Position numbers and translations under genes: made by a program
In this document: in pieces, positions 15,808 to 26,415 of the stretch
Layout of the letters: every line of letters starts with the position of its first letter
How positions within the stretch are numbered: the stretch's first letter is position 1
Assembly (NCBI RefSeq): GCF_027922305.1
Contig: NZ_BSFK01000016.1
Coordinates: 186,001-250,000, forward strand
Source of the DNA: Methylopila jiangsuensis
GTDB lineage: Bacteria; Pseudomonadota; Alphaproteobacteria; Rhizobiales; Methylopilaceae
Length of the DNA: 64,000 bases
Reading direction: 5' to 3'
Notes under the pieces: generated by a model
The model's database searches: none
What the model saw: the letters and a program-made list of their open reading frames with translations, nothing else
What the model was told of the DNA's origin: nothing

Positions 15808-16450
15808 CGATCCGCAGCTGAGGCCGGGCCGCAGGCGTGCGTTGGCCGCCGCCCTCGATCGCCCGCAGGCTGATCGGCTGGGGCTCCGCCGAGACCGTCG
15901 GGGACGGCGCGGGGCGCACGCCGCGCATGATCGATTCCGCACGGAGCAGCAGGCCGCCGGCCGCCTCGTCCGCGCCCGCCGCCTCCAGCGTCGCCGCGAG
16001 CCTGAGGCAGCTCAGCGCCAGGTCCTGCGCCAGCGGCGCGAGGTTCGGCGCCTCCAGCGCCACAAGGTCGAGGGCTGCGGTCGCGGCCGCGCCGGCGGCG
16101 CGGATCTGCCGCCGGTCGCCGGTCACGGCCGGGGCGTCGCCGCCGTCCAGCGCCGCGCGGGCCGCCCGCGTCCAGCTCTCGCCATAGGCCCGGAGCAGGC
16201 AGCGCTGCTCGCAGGCGCGCGCCACCAGCAGCAGCCGCGCCACGTCGTCCGGCTGCGCCGCGAGGTCGGCGGTGAGGATCGCCACGCCGCGCACCAGCGC
16301 GGCCTCCGCGTCGGCGAGCGTGCCTTCGCCGTCCGCGGTCCAGTCGAACGCGAAGCGCAGGTAGCTCGCGGCCAGAGGCGCGGTCCAGCGGCTGTCATGC
16401 GTCGGATCGAGGACGTCGCCAAGCGTCATGGGGGTAAGCTCCTGCGTCAT
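15788..16450 (-). CDS. alanine-rich helical hypothetical protein
   Basis: 220 residues, largely predicted alpha-helical with TPR-like regularity (AALVRGVAILTADLAA..., AATAALDLVALEAPNLAPLAQDLALSCLRLAATLE), and a disordered Pro/Ser/Arg-rich C-terminus. No family is recognised and no signal peptide or membrane helix is present. Composition is protein-like and the frame is open over the full length, supporting a real gene, although its end overlaps the DUF1737 gene by 20 bp. Confidence 0.55.
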   Translation of the reverse strand: MTQELTPMTLGDVLDPTHDSRWTAPLAASYLRFAFDWTADGEGTLADAEAALVRGVAILTADLAAQPDDVARLLLVARACEQRCLLRAYGESWTRAARAALDGGDAPAVTGDRRQIRAAGAAATAALDLVALEAPNLAPLAQDLALSCLRLAATLEAAGADEAAGGLLLRAESIMRGVRPAPSPTVSAEPQPISLRAIEGGGQRTPAARPQLRIVTSPTA

Positions 16451-16502
16451 GCTGCGCCGCCGGCGGCGAAGCGCCGACGGCCATGGACGGACACTGGCAC
16501 GG

Positions 16503-16558
16503 GCCGCTTGAAAGCGGCGTGAAGCGGCATGGGCGAAAGCGGCGCTTTGCGTTCACGC
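16503..16558. other. hairpin-rich intergenic segment upstream of mesaconyl-CoA hydratase
   Basis: The 244-bp divergent gap contains a 7-bp hairpin (GCCGCTT 16503-16509 with AAGCGGC 16512-16518) nested with GCGTGAA/TTCACGC (16517-16523 with 16552-16558). Two TTGACC hexamers follow near 16600-16617, but no clear -10 element was matched. It may hold operator sites; function unknown. Confidence 0.35.
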
Positions 16559-16694
16559 GCTGGAAAGGTGAACGGAAATCGGGCGCGAATGATCGCTTGA
16601 CCCGGCGCTCTTGACCCAAGGTCGATGTCGCCGCGGGCGCCGCAACGTGGCAGATACCGCGCTGCGAAAACCTTCGGATCAGCAGGAGACGGCG

Positions 16695-17738
16695 ATGGCG
16701 GGCGCGGGACGCTTCTTCGAGGACTTCATCGTCGGCGACGTCATCCGCCACGCGACGCCCCGCACCGTCACGCTGGGCGATCTGGCGCTGAACCAGGCGC
16801 TCTACGGCAACCGCTACGCGGTGCAGTCCTCGGACGCTTTCGCGCAAGGTCTCGGCTATCCCCGCAGCCCGGTGGACGATCTGGTCACCTTCCACGTGGT
16901 GTTCGGCAAGACCGTGCCGGACGTCTCGCTCAACGCCTTCGCCAACCTCGGCTACGCCGCTGGCCGGTTCCTGTCGCCGGTCTATCCGGGCGACACCCTG
17001 GCCTCCACGTCGGAAGTGATCGGCGTGCGGCCCACCTCCAAGGGCGACGCCGGCGTGGTGTGGGTGCGCACCCGCGGAACGCGCGCGAACGGCGAACTGG
17101 TGCTGGACTACGTGCGCTGGGTGCTGGTCCGGGTGCAGGGCGGCCGGCCGCTGCCCGATCCGGTGGTCCCGTCGCTGCCGGCGGTGGTCGACCCGGCCGA
17201 GATCGGCGGCGCCTGCCCGCGCATCGACGCCTCCGCCTGGGACGACGCGCTGTCGGGCAGCGCCCGCCGCTTCGACGATTATCAGGTCGGCGAGAAGATC
17301 GACCATGTGGACGGCATGACGGTGGAGGAGGCCGAGCACCAGCTCGCCACCCGCCTGTGGCAGAACACCGCCCGCGTCCATTTCGACGGCTATGCGCAGA
17401 AGTCGTCCAAGATCGGCCGGCGGCTGGTCTACGGCGGCCACGTCATCAGCCTGGCGCGCGGCCTGATGTACAACGGGCTCGAGAACGCCTTCCACGTCGC
17501 CGCCATCAACGGCGGCCGCCACGTGGCCCCGATCTTCGCCGGCGACACGCTCTACGCCTGGTCGGAGATTCTCGACAAGCAGCCGCTGCCGGGCCGCGAC
17601 GACGTGGGCGCGCTGCGGGTGCGGCTCGTCGGCCTCAAGGATGCGACGCCGGGCGCCTTCCCGCTCAAGACCGCCGACGGCAAGGACGACCCGGCCGTGG
17701 TGCTCGACCTCGACCTCTGGGTGCTGCTGCCGCGCTGA
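16695..17738 (+). CDS. mcd: mesaconyl-CoA hydratase (MaoC-like, ethylmalonyl-CoA pathway)
   Basis: 347 residues, the length of mesaconyl-CoA/beta-methylmalyl-CoA hydratases, with two MaoC hotdog domains (about 1-165 and 185-345). Family blocks include FFEDFIVGDVIRHATPRTVT, ALYGNRYAVQSSDAFAQGLGYPRSPVDDLVTFHVVFGKTVPD and FDGYAQKSSKIGRRLVYGGHVISLARGL. It hydrates mesaconyl-C1-CoA to beta-methylmalyl-CoA during acetyl-CoA assimilation. The start at 16695 follows CAGGAGA. No other pathway gene is adjacent, so the reaction is assigned from the sequence alone. Confidence 0.9.
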   Translation: MAGAGRFFEDFIVGDVIRHATPRTVTLGDLALNQALYGNRYAVQSSDAFAQGLGYPRSPVDDLVTFHVVFGKTVPDVSLNAFANLGYAAGRFLSPVYPGDTLASTSEVIGVRPTSKGDAGVVWVRTRGTRANGELVLDYVRWVLVRVQGGRPLPDPVVPSLPAVVDPAEIGGACPRIDASAWDDALSGSARRFDDYQVGEKIDHVDGMTVEEAEHQLATRLWQNTARVHFDGYAQKSSKIGRRLVYGGHVISLARGLMYNGLENAFHVAAINGGRHVAPIFAGDTLYAWSEILDKQPLPGRDDVGALRVRLVGLKDATPGAFPLKTADGKDDPAVVLDLDLWVLLPR

Positions 17739-17809
17739 TCCCGGCGCGCGGAACGCCTCCCGTTTCTCCACGTTCGTCCCTCACGGCGAGGATGCGAGGA
17801 GAGGCGTGC

Positions 17810-18031
17810 ATGACCAGGGCTTACGCGGTCGGCGCCAGGGTGGCGTGGTCCTGGGGCAAGGGCGAGGCCTCCGGCGCGGTGGTCGAGGTGTTCCGCAGGC
17901 GGGTCCAGCGCACCATCAAGGGCGCGCGGATCGTCCGCCGGGCGTCGGAGACGAACCCGGCCTATCTGATCGAGCAGCCGGACGGGGCCAAGGCGCTGAA
18001 GTCCCATTCCGAGCTGAACGCCGACGGCTGA
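17810..18031 (+). CDS. DUF2945 (HVA1/TUDOR-like) small protein
   Basis: 73 residues matching the DUF2945 family: VGARVAWSWGKGEASGAVVEVF, then RTIKGARIVRRASETNPAYLIEQPDGAKALKSHSEL. The small beta-barrel-like fold is shared with fungal HVA1 proteins; bacterial function is unknown. The ATG at 17810 follows GAGGAGAGG. It lies 71 bp downstream of the mesaconyl-CoA hydratase gene. Confidence 0.8.
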   Translation: MTRAYAVGARVAWSWGKGEASGAVVEVFRRRVQRTIKGARIVRRASETNPAYLIEQPDGAKALKSHSELNADG

Positions 18032-18130
18032 GGCGGCGGCGCTTCCATCGTCGCCCTGTCCGCTGAGGCGTCGCGATCTATCTGACCGCGCCCCTGCGCC
18101 GCCCCCGGCGCGCCACCGGTCAGGCGCTTC

Positions 18131-20479
18131 ATGTTTCTGCGATCGCTGCTCACCGCCGCCCTGCTGACGTTCGCGACCGCCGCATCGGCGCAAGGCCCGT
18201 CCGACGCGCCGGCGGCCAAGGCGGACGTGGACGCGCTGATCCGCGTGCTGGAGGACGACGGCGCCCGCGCCGCGCTGATCGAGCGGCTGAAGCGGGAGGC
18301 GCCTGCGGCCACGGCCGAGCCGGGACCGAGCGAGGCCGTCAAGGCGGCTGGCGGGGATGGACCCTCCGCGCCGCCGGACCCGGACGCCGCGCAGGCCGCG
18401 GCCGGAAAAGCGGAAGGCGTCGCCGAGCCCACCTTCGCGCGGCAGGTGGCGGAATACACCCGCGGCGTGGCCGAGGAGGCGGCGAGCGTCATGGGCGCGA
18501 CCGCCGTGTTCGTGTCCGACCTGTCCAGCCTGTTCTCGGCGGGCGTCTCGGGCGCGCCCGTGGACTGGCCGCGGGTCATCGCCGTGCTCGCCACCATCGG
18601 CGTCGCCTTCGGCGTGTTCTTCGGCCTCAGGGCGGTCGGCATCCCGTTCTACCGCGCCATCGGCCGCCGCGCCGCGTCCTTACGCTGGCCGCTCCGCGTC
18701 CCGCTGTTCGTGGCGAGCGTGGTCGTGGACGCGCTGATGATCCTGATCGCCTGGGCGGTGGGCTACGTCTTCGCGCTGCAGTTCGGGACCACGGGGGTGA
18801 TGAACATCCAGGAGGCGCTGTTCCTGAACGCCTTCCTGTTCGTGGAGATGGCGAAGGTCGCCCTGCGCGCCGGCCTGTCGCCGAACCACGGGGCGCTGCG
18901 GCTGCTGCCGCTGTCCGACGAGACCGCCGCCTACTGGTACTTCTGGCTGAGCCGCATGGTCAGCGCGCTCGGCTACACGTTCCTGTTCGCGGCCCCGATC
19001 GTGACCGCGGCGGTGTCGCCGGGCGCGGCGCAGGCGGTGCGTGTGGTGGTGGCCTTCGCGGCGCTGCTGATGGCGATCGCCATCGTGCTCCAGAACAGGG
19101 AGCGGGTGCGCGCGGCGCTCGCCGGCGGCGCCGAGGCGAGCCACAACGACGCCCTGTCGGCCTTCTACCGGCTGCTGGCGCGGCTGTGGCATCTGGCGGC
19201 GCTGGCGTGGCTCGTGGCGCTGTTCGTGGTGTGGCTCGCGAACCCCGACGATGCGCTGCCCTTCATGGCCGCGGCCACGCTTCAGACCGCGATCGCGGTG
19301 GCGATCGGGGCCGCGGTGACGGCGTTCCTGTCGCGGCTGATCGCCGGCGGCATGCGGCTGCCGGCCGAGATGAAGCAGCGGCTGCCGCTGCTGGAGGCGC
19401 GGCTGAACGCCTTCGTCCCCGCGGTCCTCAAGGTGATGCGGATCGTGGTGCTTCTGGGCGTGCTGATCGCCATCGCCCAGAGCTGGGCGCTGGTGGACTT
19501 CCTCGGCTGGGTGTCGAGCGAGGTGGGCGCAAGGGTCGCGACCTCGGTGATCTCCGCCGGCCTGATCGTGCTGATCGGGCTCGCGGCCTATCTCGCCATG
19601 TCGTCCTGGGTGGAGTACCGGCTGAATCCCAATGCGGGCGCGGCCCCGACCGCCCGCGAGCGCACGCTGCTGACGCTGTTCCGCAACGCCTTCACCATCG
19701 TGCTGGCGGTGCTGGTCGTCATGCTGGCGCTGTCGGAGATCGGCGTGAACATCGCGCCGCTGCTCGCCGGCGCGGGCGTGCTGGGCCTCGCGGTCGGCTT
19801 CGGCGCCCAGAAGCTGGTGCAGGACATCATCACCGGCGCCTTCATCCAGATCGAGAACGCCATGAACACCGGCGACAACGTCAAGATCGCGGGCGTCACC
19901 GGCACGGTGGAGCGGCTGACCATCCGCTCGGTGGGGGTGCGCTCCATCGACGGCGTGTACCACCTGATCCCGTTCTCCTCGGTGGAGACGGTGTCCAACG
20001 CCACCAAGCATTTCAGCTATCACATGGCCGAGATCGGCGTGGCCTACCGGGAGAGCGTGCCCGAGGTGAAGCAGGCGATGCAGGACGCCTTCGACCGGCT
20101 GAAGCAGACCGCCCACGGCCCCGCCATCATCGGCCCGTTCGAGATGCACGGCCTGACCGTGTTCGGCGACAGCGCCATCACGGTCCGCGCCCGCATCAAG
20201 ACCGAGCCGGGCAAGCAATGGGCCGCGGGCCGCGCCTACAACGAGATACTGAAGGAGATCTTCGACCAGCGCGGCATCGAGATGCCCTACCCGCACGTCA
20301 CGCTCTACATGGGCGAGGACAAGAACGGCTTCGCCCCGCCGCTGCGCATCGCGACCGACGGGGACGCTCCGCTGGTGCGGATCGAGACGCCCCCGGGCGC
20401 GGAGACGACGGTCTCGGCCGCGCCGGACCGGCTGGACGGCCCCGCGGGCGACGGCGGCGAGGGCTCGCCGGGGAACTGA
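18131..20479 (+). CDS. large MscS-family mechanosensitive channel
   Basis: 782 residues. A signal peptide (1-20, ending ASAQ) and a periplasmic helical segment precede about ten membrane helices. The MscS pore helix and beta domain lie at about 555-625 (PLLAGAGVLGLAVGFGAQKLVQDIITG, then IENAMNTGDNVKI), followed by the alpha/beta vestibule. The channel opens under membrane tension to release solutes in hypo-osmotic shock. The extended N-terminus resembles YbdG/MscK-like large forms. The tail (about 740-782) is low-complexity Pro/Gly. Transcribed alone, upstream of a hybrid kinase. Confidence 0.92.
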   Translation: MFLRSLLTAALLTFATAASAQGPSDAPAAKADVDALIRVLEDDGARAALIERLKREAPAATAEPGPSEAVKAAGGDGPSAPPDPDAAQAAAGKAEGVAEPTFARQVAEYTRGVAEEAASVMGATAVFVSDLSSLFSAGVSGAPVDWPRVIAVLATIGVAFGVFFGLRAVGIPFYRAIGRRAASLRWPLRVPLFVASVVVDALMILIAWAVGYVFALQFGTTGVMNIQEALFLNAFLFVEMAKVALRAGLSPNHGALRLLPLSDETAAYWYFWLSRMVSALGYTFLFAAPIVTAAVSPGAAQAVRVVVAFAALLMAIAIVLQNRERVRAALAGGAEASHNDALSAFYRLLARLWHLAALAWLVALFVVWLANPDDALPFMAAATLQTAIAVAIGAAVTAFLSRLIAGGMRLPAEMKQRLPLLEARLNAFVPAVLKVMRIVVLLGVLIAIAQSWALVDFLGWVSSEVGARVATSVISAGLIVLIGLAAYLAMSSWVEYRLNPNAGAAPTARERTLLTLFRNAFTIVLAVLVVMLALSEIGVNIAPLLAGAGVLGLAVGFGAQKLVQDIITGAFIQIENAMNTGDNVKIAGVTGTVERLTIRSVGVRSIDGVYHLIPFSSVETVSNATKHFSYHMAEIGVAYRESVPEVKQAMQDAFDRLKQTAHGPAIIGPFEMHGLTVFGDSAITVRARIKTEPGKQWAAGRAYNEILKEIFDQRGIEMPYPHVTLYMGEDKNGFAPPLRIATDGDAPLVRIETPPGAETTVSAAPDRLDGPAGDGGEGSPGN

Positions 20480-20617
20480 TCGCGCGGTCCGTCGCCGCTC
20501 GCGGTCCTCATGGGGTGGCGCGCGGTTCAAATATGCTACTGTCCCGCCCGCGCAGGCGCCGGGCGGACTTCGGGGCCATACGTCCTGCGCTGACGCGCAA
20601 CGGGGACGACCGGCTTC

Positions 20618-22684
20618 ATGACCAGCCCTTCGCCGACCGCCGCCACGCCGCGCGAGGAGGGCTCGGCTGCGCCCGTGGACGATCGGACGATCGCGCGGCT
20701 CGAACGGGAGCTCGCGGAGGCGCGTCGCCGCCTGAACATGGCGGCGGAGGAGCGGCGGGACGTCGAGACCGAACGCCGGAGCGTCGACGCCATCTACGCC
20801 GCCTATATCGACAACACGCCGGACGGCGTGTTCCTGGTGAGCGTCGAGCCGGACGAGCGGGTGCGGATCGAGACCGTCAACCGCGTGGTGGAGCGCGCGC
20901 TGGGGCTGCGCCGCGACGGCGTGCGCGGCATGGCGCTGGGCGACGTGATGCCGGGCGCCGCCGCCCAGCGCCTGATCGCCAACATTTCCGCCTGCGTCGC
21001 GAGCGGCGCGCCGCTGCGCTATGAGGAGACCGTCGACCTGCCCATCGGCGAGCGGGTGTACGAGGTCACGCTCACGCCGGTGACCGCGCCCGGCGCGCCC
21101 CCGCGGGTGGTGGGCGCCGCCCGCGACCTCACCGACCGGCGCCACGCCGAGGAGCAGCTGCGGCAGGCCCAGAAGATGGAGGCGATCGGCCAGCTCACCG
21201 GCGGCGTCGCCCACGACTTCAACAACCTTCTGCAGGTGGTGAAGGGCAATCTGGAGCTGCTCGCGGCCGATCTGTCGACCCCGGCCGCGGCCGGGCTGCC
21301 CGCGGCGGTGCAGCGCCGCCTGCGCGACGCGCTGGCGGGCGCCGAGCGGGGCGCGCGGCTGACGCGCCAGCTTCTGGCCTTCTCCCGCCGCCAGCCGCTG
21401 GCGCCCAAATGGGTCGACGCGCTGGCCCTGATCCACGGCATGTCCGACATGCTGGCGCGCACGCTCGGCGAACGGATCGAGGTGGCGATCGACGGCGACC
21501 GGCCGAGCTGGACCGCGCTGGTCGACCCGACCCAGCTCGAGAACGCGGTGCTGAACCTCGCCATCAACGCCCGCGACGCCATGCCGGAAGGCGGCCGACT
21601 GACCATCGAGGTGCGCAACCGCGCCGACGACGTGGAGAAGGACGATTTATGGCTCGAGATCGCCGTGTCCGACACCGGCGTCGGCATGACGCCGCAGGTG
21701 CTGGCGCGGGTCTACGAGCCGTTCTTCTCCACCAAGCCGGAAGGCCGCGGCACCGGGCTCGGCCTGCCGCAGGTGCAGGGCTTCATCGCCCAGTCCAACG
21801 GCCGGATGGAGATCGAGAGCGCGCCGGGCGCCGGGGCCGCGGTGCGGCTGTTTCTTCCGGCGAGCGCCACCCAGGCGGTGGAGCTGGCCGAGCCCCCGCC
21901 CGCGGACGCGCGCGGGCGGGGCGAGCGCATTCTGGTGCTGGAGGACGACGACGACGTCCGCCGCGCCGTGGCCGATCTGGTGCGCTCGCTGGGCTACGAG
22001 GTGACGGAGGCGGCCTCCACCGCCGAGGCGGGGCGCGTTCTCGCCGACGGCCGCGGCTTCGACCTGCTGCTGTCGGACGTGGTGATGCCCGGCCTCCCGA
22101 GCCCGCCCGAATTCGCCCGCGCGGCGCAGAGCGCGCGGCCGGGCCTGAAGGTGCTGTTCATGTCCGGCTACGCCGAGGACGTGGTGGTGCATCAGGGCCG
22201 GGTCGACGCCGACATCCACCTGATCGAGAAGCCCTACCGCAAGGACGCGCTGTCGGTCGCCCTGCGCCGCCTGCTGGACGAGCCGCCTGCGGCGGCGCCT
22301 GCTCCTGTGTCCACGCCGCCCACCCGCCGGCGGGTGCTGCTGGTGGAGGACGACGCCCTGATCGCCATGGCGGTGGCCGATCTGCTGGAGAGCCTCGGCT
22401 ATGAGGTTGTGGAGGCCCGCAACGCCGCCGCCGCCCAGCACGCCGCGCGGACCGGCGCGCCGGTCGATCTCGCCCTGACCGATCTCGGCCTGCCGGACAT
22501 GGACGGCGAGGACCTCGCCCGCTGGCTCCGGAGCGAGCGCCCCGGCCTTCCGATCGTGTTCGCCACCGGACGCTCCGAGTTCCAGCCGCCGCAGGCTCTA
22601 GCGGCGAGCGGGCCGACCCAGGTGGTGACCAAGCCGTTCAACACCCGCGCCCTGCAGGACGCGCTGGCCGCCTGCGGGCTCTGA
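20618..22684 (+). CDS. PAS hybrid histidine kinase with two receiver domains
   Basis: 688 residues, cytoplasmic with no membrane helix. Order: coiled coil (about 22-57), PAS domain (about 58-175), HisKA with H199 in GGVAHDFNNLLQ, HATPase (DTGVGMTPQVLARVYEPFFSTK), receiver 1 (about 435-550, acidic LEDDDD, phospho-acceptor in LLLSDVVMPG) and receiver 2 (about 568-685, VEDD and LTDLGLPDMDG). The AHDFNN type is common in kinases with in-cis receivers. No output regulator is adjacent. The signal sensed by the PAS domain is unknown. Confidence 0.93.
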   Translation: MTSPSPTAATPREEGSAAPVDDRTIARLERELAEARRRLNMAAEERRDVETERRSVDAIYAAYIDNTPDGVFLVSVEPDERVRIETVNRVVERALGLRRDGVRGMALGDVMPGAAAQRLIANISACVASGAPLRYEETVDLPIGERVYEVTLTPVTAPGAPPRVVGAARDLTDRRHAEEQLRQAQKMEAIGQLTGGVAHDFNNLLQVVKGNLELLAADLSTPAAAGLPAAVQRRLRDALAGAERGARLTRQLLAFSRRQPLAPKWVDALALIHGMSDMLARTLGERIEVAIDGDRPSWTALVDPTQLENAVLNLAINARDAMPEGGRLTIEVRNRADDVEKDDLWLEIAVSDTGVGMTPQVLARVYEPFFSTKPEGRGTGLGLPQVQGFIAQSNGRMEIESAPGAGAAVRLFLPASATQAVELAEPPPADARGRGERILVLEDDDDVRRAVADLVRSLGYEVTEAASTAEAGRVLADGRGFDLLLSDVVMPGLPSPPEFARAAQSARPGLKVLFMSGYAEDVVVHQGRVDADIHLIEKPYRKDALSVALRRLLDEPPAAAPAPVSTPPTRRRVLLVEDDALIAMAVADLLESLGYEVVEARNAAAAQHAARTGAPVDLALTDLGLPDMDGEDLARWLRSERPGLPIVFATGRSEFQPPQALAASGPTQVVTKPFNTRALQDALAACGL

Positions 22685-22723
22685 GAGCCGTTTGAAACCT
22701 GCGGAAGCGTGCGTTTCACAGTC

Positions 22724-22820
22724 CCGTCATGCCCGGCGAAGCCGGGCAACCATGACTTTTGCAGGACGAAAGCTTGAAACTCCAAGGCGTGGATGACCGA
22801 GACACGCTCGGGCATGACGG
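22724..22820. repeat. 97-bp inverted-repeat element with 12-bp ends
   Basis: CCGTCATGCCCG (22724-22735) is the exact inverted complement of CGGGCATGACGG (22809-22820). An inner hairpin CCCGGC-GAA-GCCGGG lies at 22732-22746. It fills much of the 279-bp gap between the hybrid kinase and ribB. It looks like a non-coding REP/RPE-type repeat unit; the related end CGTCATG recurs at 1809 and 40185. Confidence 0.6.
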
Positions 22821-22963
22821 CCTGCCTGACGTCTCAAACGGGCTCCGAGCGCAGGGCCGGCGCCCCCGATAAAACCTTGACCGCTCCGCGGCCGCGGGTG
22901 CATTCGAGCCCGGTGCGGGCGGCCCCTGAAGGTTTCGCCCGCGGCAGCGGAAAGCATGGGCCG

Positions 22964-24097
22964 ATGGAACTCGACAGCATTGAGGACGCCATCGCGGCGA
23001 TCGCCGCGGGCGAGCTGGTCGTGGTGGTGGACGACACCGACCGCGAGAACGAGGGCGACCTCATCATGGCCGCCTCCAAGGCGACGCCGGAGAAGCTCGC
23101 CTTCATGATCCGCCACACCAGCGGCATCATCTGCGCGCCCATGACCGCCGACCGCGCCGACGAGCTGAACCTCGCGCCCATGGTCGCCAACAACCGCGAC
23201 CCCATGCGCACCGCCTTCACGGTGACCGTGGACTACAAGATCGGCCTCACCACCGGCATTTCGGCCGAGGAGCGGGCCAACACCGTGCGCGCGCTCGCCA
23301 GCGACAACGCCACGGGCTCCGACTTCCTGCGCCCCGGCCACATCTTCCCGCTGATCGCCCGCGAGGGCGGCGTGCTCACCCGCTCCGGCCACACCGAGGC
23401 CGGCTGCGACCTCGCGGCGCTGGCCGGCCTGCCGGCGGTGGGCGTGCTGGCCGAGATCGTGAACGACGACGGCACCGTGAAGCGCATGGGCGAACTGATC
23501 CCCTTCGCCCGGGAGCACGGGCTGAAGATCGTCTCGATCGAAGACCTGATCGACTTCCGCTCCCGCCGCGAGACCTTCGTCAAGCGCGTGGACAGCTTCG
23601 AGCGCCGCATCAACGGCCTCGACGCCACGGTCTCGATCTACGAGACGCCGTTCGAGCAGACCCAGCATGTGGCCATCACCGTGGGCGACGTGAAGAGCGA
23701 CAGGGCCACGCCCTGCCGCATCCACCGCGAGCACCTGCTGTCCGACCTGCTGCGCGGCGCCGCCACCTCCAAGGGCTGGCTCGACAACGCGCTGGCCCGC
23801 TTCGGCGAGACCCGGCGCGGCGTGTTCGTGCTGATCCGCGATCCGGCCGTGCTGCGCGACGCCGCCGACGTGGGCGGCGCGGTCGCGGACGGCTCGGAGG
23901 AGAAGCACCAGTCCGCCCGGCAGCGCCGCGCCCGCTGGCGCGAGATCGGCGTCGGGGCGCAGATCCTGCGCGATCTCGGCGTGCGCAAGATCGCGCTGCT
24001 CGCCGGCCACGAGCGCCAGTTCGTCGGCATCGCCGGCTTCGGCATCGCGATCGAGAAGACCGAGATCGTCGAGGGCGAAAGCGGGACGGAGCAGTGA
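22964..24097 (+). CDS. ribB: 3,4-dihydroxy-2-butanone-4-phosphate synthase with degenerate GTP cyclohydrolase II domain
   Basis: 377 residues. The N-terminal RibB domain (about 1-205) has the catalytic acidic loop DDTDRENEGDLI and RSGHTEAGCDLA, so it should make the riboflavin precursor from ribulose 5-phosphate. The C-terminal RibA-like domain (about 215-365) retains only part of the fold: the zinc-binding C-x10-C-x-C pattern is gone (CRIHREHLLSDLL holds one cysteine and no CDC motif follows), so GTP cyclohydrolase activity is unlikely. Degenerate RibBA proteins are known in rhizobia. No FMN riboswitch was seen upstream. A second RibA is expected elsewhere. Confidence 0.9.
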   Translation: MELDSIEDAIAAIAAGELVVVVDDTDRENEGDLIMAASKATPEKLAFMIRHTSGIICAPMTADRADELNLAPMVANNRDPMRTAFTVTVDYKIGLTTGISAEERANTVRALASDNATGSDFLRPGHIFPLIAREGGVLTRSGHTEAGCDLAALAGLPAVGVLAEIVNDDGTVKRMGELIPFAREHGLKIVSIEDLIDFRSRRETFVKRVDSFERRINGLDATVSIYETPFEQTQHVAITVGDVKSDRATPCRIHREHLLSDLLRGAATSKGWLDNALARFGETRRGVFVLIRDPAVLRDAADVGGAVADGSEEKHQSARQRRARWREIGVGAQILRDLGVRKIALLAGHERQFVGIAGFGIAIEKTEIVEGESGTEQ

Positions 24098-24840
24098 AGG
24101 CCATCATCCTCAGCGCCGGGCAGGGCCGGCGCCTGCTGCCGCTGACGGCGGAGACGCCGAAGTGCCTGGTGCCGTTCTCCGGCCGCACGCTGCTGGAGTG
24201 GCAGGTGCGGGCGCTCGCCGCCTCCGGCGTCACCGAGGTGGTGGTGGTCACCGGCTTCGAGGCCGACAAGGTGGTCGCGACGCTCGAAGGCATCCACCTG
24301 CCGGGCGCGCGGCTGCGCACCACGCACAACCCGTTCTTCGAGCTGGCCGACAATCTGGCCAGCTGCTGGATCGCCCGTCACGAGATGACGGACGCCTTCC
24401 TGATCCTCAACGGCGACACGCTGATCGAGCCCGCGATCGTGGAGCGGGTGCTGGCCGATCCGCCGGCCGCGCCCATCACGGTGACGATCGACGTCAAGGA
24501 CGACTACGACAGCGACGACATGAAGGTGCGGGCCGAGGGCGACCGGCTGCTGGCCATCGGCAAGACGCTGCCGCTTGATCTGGTGACGGGAGAGTCCATC
24601 GGCTTCCTCCGTTTCACCGCCGAGGGCGGCCGCGCCTTCGTGGCCGAAATCGAGCGTCTGCTGCGCAACGAGGACGGGCTGAAGCGCTGGTACCTGTCCG
24701 CCATCGACGGCATCGCCCGCTACCACGGCCATGTGGGCGTGCGTTCGATCCGCGGCCTGGACTGGAGCGAGCTGGACTTCCCCGCCGATCTCGACCGGGG
24801 CGTGGAGATGACCGGCCGCTGGATCGCCCGCGGCCTCTGA
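24094..24840 (+). CDS. NTP-transferase (sugar/alcohol-phosphate nucleotidyltransferase)
   Basis: 248 residues starting at a GTG that overlaps the ribB stop by four bases (GTGA), so translation is probably coupled. The N-terminal signature AIILSAGQGRRLLPLTAETPKCLVPF binds NTP and metal; LNGDTL carries the metal aspartate. The short single-domain form resembles choline-phosphate or sugar-1-phosphate nucleotidyltransferases more than UDP-glucose pyrophosphorylases. The acceptor substrate cannot be assigned. A role in envelope polysaccharide or phosphonate decoration is possible, while its coupling to riboflavin synthesis remains unexplained. Confidence 0.85.
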   Translation: MKAIILSAGQGRRLLPLTAETPKCLVPFSGRTLLEWQVRALAASGVTEVVVVTGFEADKVVATLEGIHLPGARLRTTHNPFFELADNLASCWIARHEMTDAFLILNGDTLIEPAIVERVLADPPAAPITVTIDVKDDYDSDDMKVRAEGDRLLAIGKTLPLDLVTGESIGFLRFTAEGGRAFVAEIERLLRNEDGLKRWYLSAIDGIARYHGHVGVRSIRGLDWSELDFPADLDRGVEMTGRWIARGL

Positions 24841-25018
24841 GCGCCGTCCGGCGGCGTTCCTTTCGTCGGTCGGTTTCATGTGCGGAGCGCGGCCCGTCGC
24901 TGCGGCGTCATGCGCGGCGGCTATTCTCTCGACGCGCGTTTCGCGGTAAGGCTTGGAGCGATTGCGCGGCGCAGCCTCGTGCAGGAGCCCAAGACCGACC
25001 CGTGACCGACATCTGCGA

Positions 25019-26404
<1,386 letters not shown>

Positions 26405-26415
26405 GCGTTGAGACC

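Noticed and set aside
22821-22963. Possible FMN riboswitch before ribB
   Set aside because: The conserved core blocks of the FMN aptamer are not visible; only GC-rich spacer sequence was found.
24910-25005. 31-residue frame directly before miaB
   Set aside because: No ribosome site and no recognisable homology; possible leader peptide but unsupported.
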